DNA from: Nocardia blacklockiae
Lineage (GTDB): Bacteria > Actinomycetota > Actinomycetes > Mycobacteriales > Mycobacteriaceae
Assembly: GCF_015477355.1 (NCBI RefSeq)
Contig: NZ_JADLRJ010000013.1
Location: 1-64,000 of the forward strand
Length of the DNA stretch: 64,000 nucleotides
Direction of reading: 5' to 3'
The notes under the pieces are model-generated. The model made no database searches, had not been told where the DNA came from, and worked only from the letters and a program-made list of their open reading frames with translations. The stretch's first letter is position 1; each line of letters starts with the position of its first letter. The position numbers and the translations under genes are program-made. Below are positions 54,289 through 63,106 of the stretch, piece after piece.

Positions 54289-54384
54289 ATGTCGTCCATC
54301 GTCTACGACTACCTGTTGCCGTTGCTCGGACCCGAGCAGGCCGCCTACTGGGCGCAGATCCTGGTGATCAGCCCGGCCGGCTGA
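54289..54384 (+). CDS. 31-codon small protein gene
   Basis: ATG to TGA encodes 31 residues: MSSIVYDYLLPLLGPEQAAY then a hydrophobic end WAQILVISPAG. AAGGGAG lies 11 bases upstream. A perfect 12-bp hairpin terminator follows 38 bp after the stop. The peptide is amphipathic to hydrophobic, so it could be a membrane or secreted small protein. No similar gene is known to me. The neat RBS-ORF-terminator unit in an otherwise empty 1.2 kb supports a real gene or an attenuator-like leader. Confidence 0.5.
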   Translation: MSSIVYDYLLPLLGPEQAAYWAQILVISPAG

Positions 54385-54422
54385 GGACGCCCCACACCTC
54401 GCCGGCCGCTCGCGCCGGCGCA

Positions 54423-54450
54423 CGGCGGCACCCGTATCCGGGTGCCGCCG
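54423..54450 (+). terminator. Hairpin terminator after the 31-codon gene
   Basis: CGGCGGCACCCG (54423-54434) pairs perfectly with CGGGTGCCGCCG (54439-54450), 4-base loop, followed by TTACTGTTTG. The distance to the small gene stop is 38 bp. Confidence 0.75.
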
Positions 54451-54803
54451 TTACTGTTTGCCCGTCCCGCTCGGACACTGCCGAGATTGCAATTCGAACG
54501 CGGACCGGTCCAGGTCCTGTCACACGCCGAACGCCCTGTGTCGCAGCACTATCCGGCTTCGAACCGGCAGCGTCCCGCTCCCGTCGCGGTGATCGCCGGA
54601 ACCCCTTCCGCCCCAGGCCGATTGGCCGGGGCACCGGATATCACGCAGACCGTTCCGTTCGTGATATGTAAACGAAACACGCTTGCCGACAACTGTTTCG
54701 GGGTTCGTCAGTCCGCTCCACTTGTCGGACCACCCGAGTAGCGTGGCAATTACCAGCGCCCCATGGCGAGTTCGCGGGGCCGTGTTCCAAAGGCGGAAGG
54801 GCC
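54451..54803. other. Intergenic region upstream of the toroid protein gene
   Basis: About 350 bp without a supported gene. A somewhat AT-richer stretch around 54655-54690 (GTGATATGTAAACGAAACAC) could be the promoter of the toroid protein gene. Nothing else stands out. Confidence 0.4.
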
Positions 54804-56117
54804 GTGTCGAACATTGACGAGCGCATCCGGATGGCGGTGGAGTGGCTGCGCGGCAGCCTGCTTCCCCATCCCAGCGGCGGCGCCGGCTGGGGCTGGATTC
54901 CCGATGTGCCGCCGAACCCGCAGAACACCGCCGAGGTGGTCTGCATCCTGCACCGCGCGGGCTGCGAGATCCCGCGCGCCGCAAAGGTTGCCGCGCTGGT
55001 CCGGGCGACGGTGGTGGAGCGCCCGATCGGCGACGAATGGTACTTCCGCACGCCCATCGACGTGGCGTGGCGGATCCGCGCGCTGCGCTGCCTCGAGGTC
55101 GAGGAGACCGACCCGGGCCTGACCGGCGCCCTGCGCACCCTGCTGGACCAGCAGGACTCCGAGACCGGCGGCTGGCGGATGTCGGGCTTCCTGGGGCCGG
55201 TCTCGGTCACCGCGACGGCGGCCGCGGTCCAGGCGCTGATCGGCGAGGGCACCTTCGACGGCGAACGGCACCAAGCCATCTCGCGCGGCATCGCCTATCT
55301 GGTCTCGGCCGTGTTCCAGGAGCCGCGCACGCTGCCGATGTACGCGGCCGCGCACATCGCCACCGTGCTGGCCCGCCCCGAGATCGCCGAGATCGGCGAC
55401 AAACGCGCCGAGCGCGCCTGCACCCTCGCGGTCAAACGCCTGCTGACGGGCTTGCGCCGCAACGAATGTGAGATCGACACCGAGATCTTCCGCCGCGACG
55501 ACCTGGTCGACACCTGGCGGCACCTCACCCTGCACCTGGCGATCGGCGCGGTGGTGTCCGCCGACAGCCGCACCATCTTCGACCCCGCTGTGCGCGGCGC
55601 GATCGTGGAGCTGCTGGAGATGCAGGAGGTGGACGCGCTGGCCATCTACCGCGGCGGCTTCCGCATCTCGACCGAGGGCCCGGTCACCTCCTACGCCACC
55701 ACGCAGGCGCTGGAGGCGCTGCTGCAGGTGCGTCCCGCGATCAACGAGCGGGTCAACCCGGCGAAGGTGTACGACGAGATCTGCCGCGCCGACGGCGCCC
55801 ACCACAGCGACCCGCAGGCGGTGGCGAAGGTGCGCGGCCGGCGCATGCTGATGAACTCGACCGCCGGCGTGGCCCTGCTGCTGGTCGGCGCCGCCGCGGG
55901 CGGCACCGTCTTCGCGCTCGCGGTCGGATTCGACCAGGCGCTGGGCAAGATCGGCAGCCGCGCCCTGGTGGTGTGGGGCACGCTGCTGTTCGCCTCCGGC
56001 ACCTACTGCGGCCTCGCCACCCGCTTCCCCCGGCTGCCGAAACGGCGGGTGGCCGGCGCGGTCTTCGCCGCGTTCACCGCGCTGGTCCTGCCCGTGGTCT
56101 CCTTCCTACTCACGTAG
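54804..56117 (+). CDS. Membrane-anchored prenyltransferase/squalene cyclase-like toroid protein
   Basis: A 437-residue protein (GTG start). Residues ~1-345 consist of helical repeats of the alpha/alpha toroid type, with PNPQNTAEVVCILHRAG, QQDSETGGWRMSG (QW-like), VSVTATAAAVQALIGEG and GPVTSYATTQALEALLQ. The catalytic DxDD of squalene cyclases is not present. Three membrane helices follow (~353-375, ~388-405, ~418-436). This combination points to a membrane-bound binding or regulatory protein rather than a cyclase. It is 4 bp from the EamA gene, so the two form an operon. Confidence 0.7.
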   Translation: MSNIDERIRMAVEWLRGSLLPHPSGGAGWGWIPDVPPNPQNTAEVVCILHRAGCEIPRAAKVAALVRATVVERPIGDEWYFRTPIDVAWRIRALRCLEVEETDPGLTGALRTLLDQQDSETGGWRMSGFLGPVSVTATAAAVQALIGEGTFDGERHQAISRGIAYLVSAVFQEPRTLPMYAAAHIATVLARPEIAEIGDKRAERACTLAVKRLLTGLRRNECEIDTEIFRRDDLVDTWRHLTLHLAIGAVVSADSRTIFDPAVRGAIVELLEMQEVDALAIYRGGFRISTEGPVTSYATTQALEALLQVRPAINERVNPAKVYDEICRADGAHHSDPQAVAKVRGRRMLMNSTAGVALLLVGAAAGGTVFALAVGFDQALGKIGSRALVVWGTLLFASGTYCGLATRFPRLPKRRVAGAVFAAFTALVLPVVSFLLT

Positions 56118-56121
56118 TCAC

Positions 56122-56988
56122 GTGCGCGCCCCACTGGTCCCGCTCGTCCTGATGGTGGCGGTGACCTGTCTCTGGGGCGCGTCCAGCGCGCTGCTGGCGG
56201 TGCTGGCCGTCCCGACCACCGCCGGACTGGTGGCGCTGGGCGGGGCGGTGACGCTGCTGCTGCTCGCGTGGCTGTGCGGGGAGCGCCCGTGGGCGGCGCT
56301 CGCGGCGCAACCGTCGCTCTATGCCCGGCTCGGCGGGCTGGAGACGGCGAACCTGGCGCTGTACGTGGCCGCCCTGCGCATCGGGCCGCTGCCGGTGGTG
56401 GCGGCGCTGCACCTCACCGCGCCCGTGCTGATCATCACCGCGGCGCTGGTGCGTGGCAGGCGGCCGCCGACCATGGCGGTGGTGCTGGAACTGGTCCTGG
56501 TCGCGGCGGCGATCTGGCTGGTGACCGGCAGCCGCCCGGCCGCGGCCACGGCCGGGGCGGCGGTGGCCGGGTGCCTGCTCGCGCTGGGCAGCGCCGCCTG
56601 TGTCGCCGCGCTGGTCAGCCTCATCGCGCGAGAAGCGGGGCCGGACAACACGATTACCTCCGCCGGGCTCCAGCTGCTGGTGGCGGGCGCGGCGAGCAGT
56701 CCGTTGCTGATCATCGATCCGCCGGGCCCGCGCACGACGGCCGCGCTGGCCGCCGTGGGCGCGCTGCTGCTCGGGCCCGGCTTCGCGCTCTACTGGCAGG
56801 CGCTGCGCTGGCTGGACGCGGCGACCGCCGGCATCGTCGGGCTCAACGAGGCCGTGGTGGCGGCGCTGGTGGGCGCGCTGTGCACCGAGACCCGGCTGAC
56901 CGCGGCGACGGCGGGGGCGGGGGTGCTCATACTGCTCGCGGTCGGGCTGGAGCAGCGTTCGGTGACGCGGCGGCGTGTGCCGCCCTGA
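56122..56988 (+). CDS. EamA/DMT family transporter
   Basis: A 288-residue membrane protein (GTG start) with about ten hydrophobic helices in two repeats (LVPLVLMVAVTCLWGASSALLA; LLLGPGFALYWQALRWLDA; IVGLNEAVVAALVGALCTE). The E-x2-A at the end of helix 9 is usual for EamA. It starts 4 bp after the toroid protein gene and its 3' end overlaps the TrpF gene on the other strand by 62 bp. The substrate is unknown. Confidence 0.85.
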   Translation: MRAPLVPLVLMVAVTCLWGASSALLAVLAVPTTAGLVALGGAVTLLLLAWLCGERPWAALAAQPSLYARLGGLETANLALYVAALRIGPLPVVAALHLTAPVLIITAALVRGRRPPTMAVVLELVLVAAAIWLVTGSRPAAATAGAAVAGCLLALGSAACVAALVSLIAREAGPDNTITSAGLQLLVAGAASSPLLIIDPPGPRTTAALAAVGALLLGPGFALYWQALRWLDAATAGIVGLNEAVVAALVGALCTETRLTAATAGAGVLILLAVGLEQRSVTRRRVPP

Positions 56989-57625
56989 CGAACGCCGCGC
57001 AGGCCGCCGGATCCTTGTCGCCGCGGCGGCCGTCCACGCCGGAGTTGACGTCGACCCAGCACGGCCGCACCGCCTCGATCGCGGCCGCCACATTGCGCGG
57101 GTTCAGCCCGCCCGCCAGCATCACCGGGAAATCCGTACCGGCCAGTTTCTCCACGATTCGCGCGCTGATCGACCAGTCGTGGGTGCGCCCGGTGCCGCCG
57201 AGCCGGTGCGCCGACCGGGAATCGAGCACCACGCCGTCGCACTCCGACGCCGCCGCCACCGCGGCGTCGACCGCCTCCGGGCCGGTGACGTGCACCGCGC
57301 GGACCACCCGGCGGCCGTCGGCCCCGGCCGTCACCGCGCGCACGGTGTCGAGGGTGATCAGCCCGTGCAGCTGAATGCAGTCGACCTCGACGCGATCGGC
57401 GAGGCGCAGCACCGCGGCGGCGTCGGTCAGGTGGGTGACCAGCACCCGCTCCACCGTCGGGGGCACCAGCCGCGACAATTCGCGGGCCTGCTCCGCGGAG
57501 AGCACGTCCTCACTGAAATGTGTTGTGCCCGAGATGAATCCGGCCGCATCGGCATCGGCATCCAGCACGGCCCGGAGATCGGATTCGCTCCGGATACCGC
57601 AGATCTTCGCTCGGACGTTGATCAT
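56927..57625 (-). CDS. Phosphoribosylanthranilate isomerase-like protein (TrpF family)
   Basis: A 232-residue TIM-barrel protein. It has VRAKICGIRSESDL with the catalytic Cys, a GFI-----TRHFS-like SGTTHFSEDVLS, VDCIQLHG, and VDVNSGVDGRRGDKDP with the Asp and phosphate loop. Those match TrpF, an enzyme of tryptophan synthesis. Actinobacteria normally use the bifunctional PriA in its place, so this may be an extra isomerase for a different pathway. ATG 57625 is used. The gene converges and overlaps with the EamA gene. Confidence 0.82.
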   Translation of the reverse strand: MINVRAKICGIRSESDLRAVLDADADAAGFISGTTHFSEDVLSAEQARELSRLVPPTVERVLVTHLTDAAAVLRLADRVEVDCIQLHGLITLDTVRAVTAGADGRRVVRAVHVTGPEAVDAAVAAASECDGVVLDSRSAHRLGGTGRTHDWSISARIVEKLAGTDFPVMLAGGLNPRNVAAAIEAVRPCWVDVNSGVDGRRGDKDPAACAAFVRAAHAAASPNAAPARPRAV

Positions 57626-57902
57626 CCGGCACACGATACTGCCTAGTCTGTGCCGCATCCGGCGAGCTGACGCCGGAGAACGAACGCTTGTCATCGCCGG
57701 CGGGTGAGCGCCGGATCAGCCGGAACGGCCGTGGTCAGCCGGCCGCCGGAGCCGCCGGATCACACCGCACGGCCGCGTCGACGTTGATGCCTACCCCCTC
57801 AGTATGAATACCCCCACGACCGGGAAGATATCACGCTCCGATCACACCCCGGCCGCACTTCTCCGCGGCAGCCCGCCCGGCTACCGCGTCGAAGAAGAAG
57901 GG

Positions 57903-58309
<407 letters not shown>

Positions 58310-58573
58310 TGTCGTCATTGTGCCGCCCCGGTCCGGATGCCGGTGCACGGGCCCCCGCTACCGGCGGATCGGGCCTGATCAGCGAGACGGCGGCGCGATC
58401 CCGACCGCTTGTCGCCGAACGGTTTTCGCGATTCGGGCACACGGGTGACCATTTACTGTTACCCGCGGGCGGACACCCGAAACGCCCGGGGCGGCGGCCG
58501 GTGCGCGGACCCACCGCTCCGGACAGGGGTCCAGGTCAGCGGCCGATCTCGCGAGGCGTTACGGTATTTCGCC

Positions 58574-59461
58574 ATGGAGCGTGTCGAGGTGGGGTTCCCG
58601 TCGGGAAGCGAACAGTGTGCAGCGTGGCTCTATCGCCCGGACGGCCCGCCGAAGCCGCGGCCGCTGGTGATCATGGCGCACGGGCTGGGGGCCGACCGCG
58701 AGATGGGTCTCGACCGGTACGCGCGCCGGTTCGCGACGGCCGGAATGGGCGTGCTGGTCTTCGACTATCGACACTTCGGCGCCAGCGGCGGGACGCCGCG
58801 CCAGCTCATCCACATCGGCCGCCAGCGCGAGGACTGGCGGGCCGCGATCGCCTTCGCCCGCACCCTGCGCGGCTTCGACGCGACGCGAATCGCGCTGTGG
58901 GGCACGTCTTTCGGCGGCGGGCACGTGCTCTCCATCGCGCACGAGGACGACTATCTGGCCGCCGTGGTGGCGCAGTGCCCGTTCACCAGCGGCTGGGCCT
59001 CGGCGCGGGCGAAGGGACCGATCAGCCTGTTCAAGACCGGCACGGTCGCCGCGACCGACGTGCTGATCGGCCCGATCCGCCGCAAGCCGATCGGCGTGCG
59101 GCTGGCGGGCCGCAAACGCTCCACCGCGCTGATGAGCGCCGCCGATGTGCCCGAGGGCTTCGGCCGGCTGGCCGAGGAGAGCGAGCAGTACCAGCCGAAG
59201 GTCGCCGCCCGCATCGGTCTCTCCACGCTGTTCGACTCCCCGTGGCGCCGCACCAAGAACATCAAGGTGCCGGTGATGTACGCGATCTGCGACAACGACT
59301 CGGTCGCACCGGTGGGCCCGACGGTGAAGGCCGCCGAGCGCACCAAGCACGCCGTCGTGAAGCGTTATCCCATCGGTCATTTCGACATCTACTTCGACGA
59401 CTGGTTCGAGAAGGCCGTCTACGACCAAGCCGATTTCCTGGTGTCGGTGCTGCGGCCCTGA
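58574..59461 (+). CDS. Alpha/beta hydrolase
   Basis: A 295-residue hydrolase. It has LVIMAHGLGADREMGLDRYA (oxyanion region), VFDYRHFGASGG, and the nucleophile elbow WGTSFGGGH. Near the end, DNDSVAP with the acid and IGHFDIYFDD with His complete the triad. ATG 58574 starts the conserved part; an upstream GTG frame from 58409 would run through rnpB-proximal sequence. The substrate is unknown. The GNAT gene begins 4 bp after the stop. Confidence 0.88.
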   Translation: MERVEVGFPSGSEQCAAWLYRPDGPPKPRPLVIMAHGLGADREMGLDRYARRFATAGMGVLVFDYRHFGASGGTPRQLIHIGRQREDWRAAIAFARTLRGFDATRIALWGTSFGGGHVLSIAHEDDYLAAVVAQCPFTSGWASARAKGPISLFKTGTVAATDVLIGPIRRKPIGVRLAGRKRSTALMSAADVPEGFGRLAEESEQYQPKVAARIGLSTLFDSPWRRTKNIKVPVMYAICDNDSVAPVGPTVKAAERTKHAVVKRYPIGHFDIYFDDWFEKAVYDQADFLVSVLRP

Positions 59462-59465
59462 GCCG

Positions 59466-59948
59466 GTGGGCGACGGCGTGATCGTCCGGCGGGTGCCCGC
59501 CGGGGACTGGCGGACCGCCCGGGTCGCGCGGCTGGCGGCGCTGGCCGGGTCCGCGCCCGGGACCTTCTCGCTGTCCTACGAGGACGCGGCGGCATGGGAC
59601 GAGGACCGGTGGCGAGAATGGGCTGCCGGGCGGGTCCTGTTCGTCGCCGAGTCCGGTGGTGACGTGCTCGGGTGTGTGGGCGGGTTGCTGGAATACGGTG
59701 TCCCGACGCTGGTTTCGATGTTCGTCGCCGCCTCCGTGCGTGGGACGGGCGTGTCGGACCGGCTCGTGGACGCCGTGGTGGCGTGGGCCCGGGAGGCGGG
59801 GCATCCGCGCTTGCACCTGTGGGTCACGCACGGCAACAGTCCCGCCAAGAAGCTGTATCTCCGTAAGGGTTTCGCGCCGTCCGGGCGGAAACGGCCCGGC
59901 TCCCTGGATAGTCCGCGGGTCGACTACGAGATGGTGCGGTCGCTCTGA
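59466..59948 (+). CDS. GNAT family N-acetyltransferase
   Basis: A 160-residue protein (GTG start). It carries a GNAT core: VLFVAESGGDVLGCVGGLLE, then VSMFVAASVRGTGVSDRLVDAVVAWA with the acetyl-CoA loop RGTGV, and NSPAKKLYLRKGFAPSGRK. It follows the alpha/beta hydrolase by 4 bp and probably shares its transcript. The substrate is unknown. Confidence 0.88.
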   Translation: MGDGVIVRRVPAGDWRTARVARLAALAGSAPGTFSLSYEDAAAWDEDRWREWAAGRVLFVAESGGDVLGCVGGLLEYGVPTLVSMFVAASVRGTGVSDRLVDAVVAWAREAGHPRLHLWVTHGNSPAKKLYLRKGFAPSGRKRPGSLDSPRVDYEMVRSL

Positions 59949-60015
59949 GCGCGGGTGTGGGCCTGTCCGCGGAGGTCGGCGCGCGCCCCCGGGCTCCCGT
60001 AACCCGTTGCCGCGC

Positions 60016-61137
60016 TTACAGGTACGACGTGTCGTTGACCAGGCGTACCGACGCGCCGCCGTCCGGGTAGAACTCGGCGATCGACAGCGACGCCAAGTCC
60101 AGGTGCAGCCGGTACAGCAGCGACGGGCCCACTCCCAGGGCGATCTGCAGCAGCGTCTTGATCGGCGTCACGTGACTGACGACCACCACGTTCTGTTCGG
60201 GATACAGCGCCACGATGTCGCGGCGGGCCGCCTCCACGCGCTCGCGCACCTGTGCGAAGCTCTCCCCGCCCGGCGCGGGCAGGCCGGGATCGCCCAGCCA
60301 GCGCGTGTGCAGGCCCGGATCGCGTTGCGCCGCTTCGAGAAAGGTCAGACCCTCCCACTCGCCGAAATCGGTCTCGATCAGCGTGTCCAGGACCCGGACG
60401 GGCGCGTTGAGGGCCTGCGCGACGGCGTCGGCGGTCTCGCGCGCCCGGCCCAGCGGGGAGGTCACGACGGCGGCAATATCTCCCTTCGCCGCAAGGTATT
60501 TGGCCGCCCCCGCCGCCTGCTCGTGGCCCAGCGCGGTAAGCGGCGGGTTGCCGCGGCCCGAATACCGCCGCTGCACCGACAATTCGGTCTGCCCGTGCCG
60601 GAGCAGCAGAAACCGGGTGGGCCGTCCGCGCGCACCGGTCCAGCCGGGGGCGGTGGTCGCGGTCGGATCCGACGAACGGGCCTGTGTCGCGGGCCGATCG
60701 GACGTTTCGGCGCGGGCCTCGGCGATCACCTTCGCGTCGTCCATCGCCTCGTTGGCCAGCCGGTCGGCGTGCGAGTTCCGTTCTCGCGGAATCCATTCGA
60801 AACTCACCCGGTCGAACCCCGCGACCAGCTGCCGGGCACGTTCCGCGAGCGGAATCATGCCCGCGTGCTTGACCTTCCAGCGGCCCGACATCTGTTCGAC
60901 GACGAGTTTGGAGTCCATGCGGACGTCGACCTCGCGGGCGCCGAGTTCGGCCGCCGCCGCCAAACCGGCGATCAGGCCCCGGTATTCGGCGACGTTGTTG
61001 GTGGCGATGCCGATCGCCTCCCGGCGCTCGGCCAGCACTTGCGCGTGGTCGCCGTCCCACACCACCGCGCCGTATCCGGCGAGGCCGGGGTTGCCCCGCG
61101 AACCACCGTCGGCCTCGACGATCACCTGTGTCACCAC
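60016..61137 (-). CDS. Bifunctional RNase HI / histidine phosphatase
   Basis: A 373-residue fusion like mycobacterial Rv2228c. The N-terminal domain (~1-130) is RNase HI with IVEADGGSRGNPGLAGYG (Asp10), NNVAEYRGLIAGL (Glu) and VDVRMDSKLVVEQ (Asp). A disordered linker (~135-170) joins a histidine phosphatase domain (~172-373) with LLRHGQTELSVQRRYSG and VVVSHVTPIKTLL. The M. tuberculosis protein degrades RNA-DNA hybrids and dephosphorylates alpha-ribazole phosphate in cobalamin synthesis. It is upstream-linked with the zinc-ribbon and NIF3-like genes. Confidence 0.93.
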   Translation of the reverse strand: MVTQVIVEADGGSRGNPGLAGYGAVVWDGDHAQVLAERREAIGIATNNVAEYRGLIAGLAAAAELGAREVDVRMDSKLVVEQMSGRWKVKHAGMIPLAERARQLVAGFDRVSFEWIPRERNSHADRLANEAMDDAKVIAEARAETSDRPATQARSSDPTATTAPGWTGARGRPTRFLLLRHGQTELSVQRRYSGRGNPPLTALGHEQAAGAAKYLAAKGDIAAVVTSPLGRARETADAVAQALNAPVRVLDTLIETDFGEWEGLTFLEAAQRDPGLHTRWLGDPGLPAPGGESFAQVRERVEAARRDIVALYPEQNVVVVSHVTPIKTLLQIALGVGPSLLYRLHLDLASLSIAEFYPDGGASVRLVNDTSYL

Positions 61138-61277
61138 CGCGCTCCCTCCGCGCCGGGCCGCGCCCGATCCTCGTTCACCCTGCCGTCTCCCGCGTCCCCG
61201 GTCGCCGCGGAGCCACGTCGCGCACCCGGGTCATCGGGAAGCGCCACGTCGTGCCGGGCGGGACCGGGCGGTGCGGT

Positions 61278-62015
61278 TCACAACCCGGATTGCTTGGTGC
61301 GCACCAGGATCGCCCCGCATTCGGGGCAGCGCACCACGACCTCCGGGTCGGTCTTGGCGATCCGGGCGATCTCGCCGCGGTCGAGTTCGATCCGGCAGGC
61401 GCCGCAGCGGCGGGCCTGCAGCAGCGCGGCGCCCACACCGTGCTGCGCGCGCTGCTTGTCGTAGATGGCCAGCAGCTCGGCGGGGAAGGCCGTGAGCAGC
61501 TGCTCCCGGTCGGTGGCGCAGCGGCCGCTCGCGACCTCGAGATCGGCGAGGGCCTCGTCGCGGCGGCGCTGGGCGTCGGCGAGATCGGCCTCGGCCTTGG
61601 ACAGGTTGGCGCCGGCGTGCTGGTGGTCGGCGACGGCGGCCTCGCGCCGCTCCATCACCTCGAGCAGGTCGTCCTCGAGGACGGTGCGGCGGCGTTCCAG
61701 GCTGCCGAGTTCGTGCTGCAGCTCCGAGAGTTGTTTGGCGCCGACGCTGCCGCTGTCGAGCATGCCCCGGTCGCGCTGTTCGCGTTTGCGGACGCCGTCG
61801 ATCTCGGTCTCCAGCTTGCGGATGTCGCGGTCCAGGTCGTCGATCAGGATCTCGACCTTGACGGCCGCGTCCTTGCGCGTGCTGCGCTCCGTCTCCAGCC
61901 GCTGGACCTCCTGCTGCTCGGGCAGCACCTTGCGGCGGTGCTCGATCCGCGTCAGCTCGGCATCGACGGCGGCGAGGTCGAGCAGCTTGGCCTGGATCGG
62001 TGGTTCGACATTCAA
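61278..62015 (-). CDS. Coiled-coil zinc-ribbon protein (Rv2229c type)
   Basis: A 245-residue protein. Residues ~1-175 are a long antiparallel coiled coil (for example IDDLDRDIRKLETEIDGVR, LSELQHELGSLERRR). The C-terminal zinc ribbon has CGACRIELDRGEIARI and VVRCPECGAILVRT, with two CxxC pairs. Family members (C4-type zinc ribbon, HP0958/FlgZ-like) bind RNA or scaffolding partners. The gene order NIF3-like, zinc-ribbon, RNase H is conserved in mycobacteria, here with two small genes inserted before the NIF3-like gene. Confidence 0.92.
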   Translation of the reverse strand: MNVEPPIQAKLLDLAAVDAELTRIEHRRKVLPEQQEVQRLETERSTRKDAAVKVEILIDDLDRDIRKLETEIDGVRKREQRDRGMLDSGSVGAKQLSELQHELGSLERRRTVLEDDLLEVMERREAAVADHQHAGANLSKAEADLADAQRRRDEALADLEVASGRCATDREQLLTAFPAELLAIYDKQRAQHGVGAALLQARRCGACRIELDRGEIARIAKTDPEVVVRCPECGAILVRTKQSGL

Positions 62016-62193
62016 CGCGGAACTTACTCCTCGACGCTATGGACGGTTCGGCGGCAGCGGTGGCCCGGTCGGGCGTCCGGCACCGGAGTTCAACCGTACT
62101 CCGCCGGCGACTCGTTTCGTCCCAACCCCACCGGTCCGGGGAGGCGGCGGAGACCCGGGGCGGCCCGATCGGGCGCTGTGGCAGGCTCGTGGC

Positions 62194-62628
62194 ATGCACA
62201 GTTACGAGGTGGAAGTGGTCTGGAGCGGGGCCACCACGGGCTATCGGTCCTACTCCCGCAATCACCAGGTGCTCGCGCCGGGCCGGGAGCCGCTGCCCGG
62301 CAGCGCCGACCCGGTGGTCGGGCGCGGCGACGCCACGCACTGGAATCCGGAGCTGCTGCTGGTCGCGTCGCTGTCGGAATGCCACATGCTGTGGTACCTG
62401 CACCTGTGCACCGAGGCGGGCATCGTCGTCACCGACTATCGGGACGCGGCCGAGGGCACCATGAACGACGAGCGCTTCGTGCGCGTCACCCTGCGGCCGC
62501 ACGTCACGATCACCGACCCGGCGCACCACGACACCGCCCGCGACCTGCACGCCGCGGCCCACAAGCGTTGCTTCATCGCCAATTCCGTGAACTTCCCCGT
62601 CGACCACGAGCCCACCATCACCACCTGA
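62194..62628 (+). CDS. OsmC family protein
   Basis: A 144-residue protein of the OsmC/Ohr superfamily. Motifs are THWNPELLLVASLSECHMLW with the first redox Cys and AAAHKRCFIANSVNFPV with the second Cys. Relatives reduce organic hydroperoxides. The order and the HKRCFIANS motif suggest the general OsmC-like group rather than Ohr. It is on the plus strand, inserted between the zinc-ribbon and NIF3-like genes, which in M. tuberculosis are adjacent. Confidence 0.9.
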   Translation: MHSYEVEVVWSGATTGYRSYSRNHQVLAPGREPLPGSADPVVGRGDATHWNPELLLVASLSECHMLWYLHLCTEAGIVVTDYRDAAEGTMNDERFVRVTLRPHVTITDPAHHDTARDLHAAAHKRCFIANSVNFPVDHEPTITT

Positions 62629-62634
62629 GCCGGG

Positions 62635-63057
62635 TCAGGCGGCCTCGAAGTCGTCGAGTCCGTTCAGCCGGGTGTTGTGCGCGGCCCGGATCAGCCACGC
62701 GCCGCCGCGCTCGACCAGCACCAGGGTGATGAACCCGCGCCGGTCGGCGGCGGGCGCGTGCGGCAGGACGTGACCGGGCCAGCGCCATTCGGTGTGCACC
62801 AGCGCGACTCCCGGCGCGATCTCGCTGATTTTCACGACTTCCTGGGAATAGTTCTTCTTCTGCGCGAGAACCGATTCCGGGACATCGACATGTCCCGCGA
62901 CGTTCTCCGTCCGGGTGCGCCACCAGAGGCCCCGGTGCGTGATGAAGTCGCAGTCCTCGGTGAAGTACTCACTCCACCTCCGCATCTCGTGCCTGATCCA
63001 CAGATCGGTGTGCGTCGCGAGGGTGTCGCGGATGCGTTGTTCGTCGTCGGCGTCCAT
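62635..63057 (-). CDS. SnoaL-like/SgcJ family NTF2-fold protein
   Basis: A 140-residue protein. It starts MDADDEQRIRDTLATHTDLW; EYFTEDCDFITHRGLWWRT and later VALVHTEWRWPGH are typical of the NTF2-like SnoaL/SgcJ families of small isomerases or binding proteins. ATG 63057 with GAGGA upstream is preferred to ATG 63078. It converges with the OsmC gene (6-bp gap) and lies just before the NIF3-like gene. Confidence 0.78.
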   Translation of the reverse strand: MDADDEQRIRDTLATHTDLWIRHEMRRWSEYFTEDCDFITHRGLWWRTRTENVAGHVDVPESVLAQKKNYSQEVVKISEIAPGVALVHTEWRWPGHVLPHAPAADRRGFITLVLVERGGAWLIRAAHNTRLNGLDDFEAA

Positions 63058-63106
63058 GCGACCATCCTCGAACCTCAATGTTGGTTGAAGTCAAGGGCGG
63101 CGCGCG

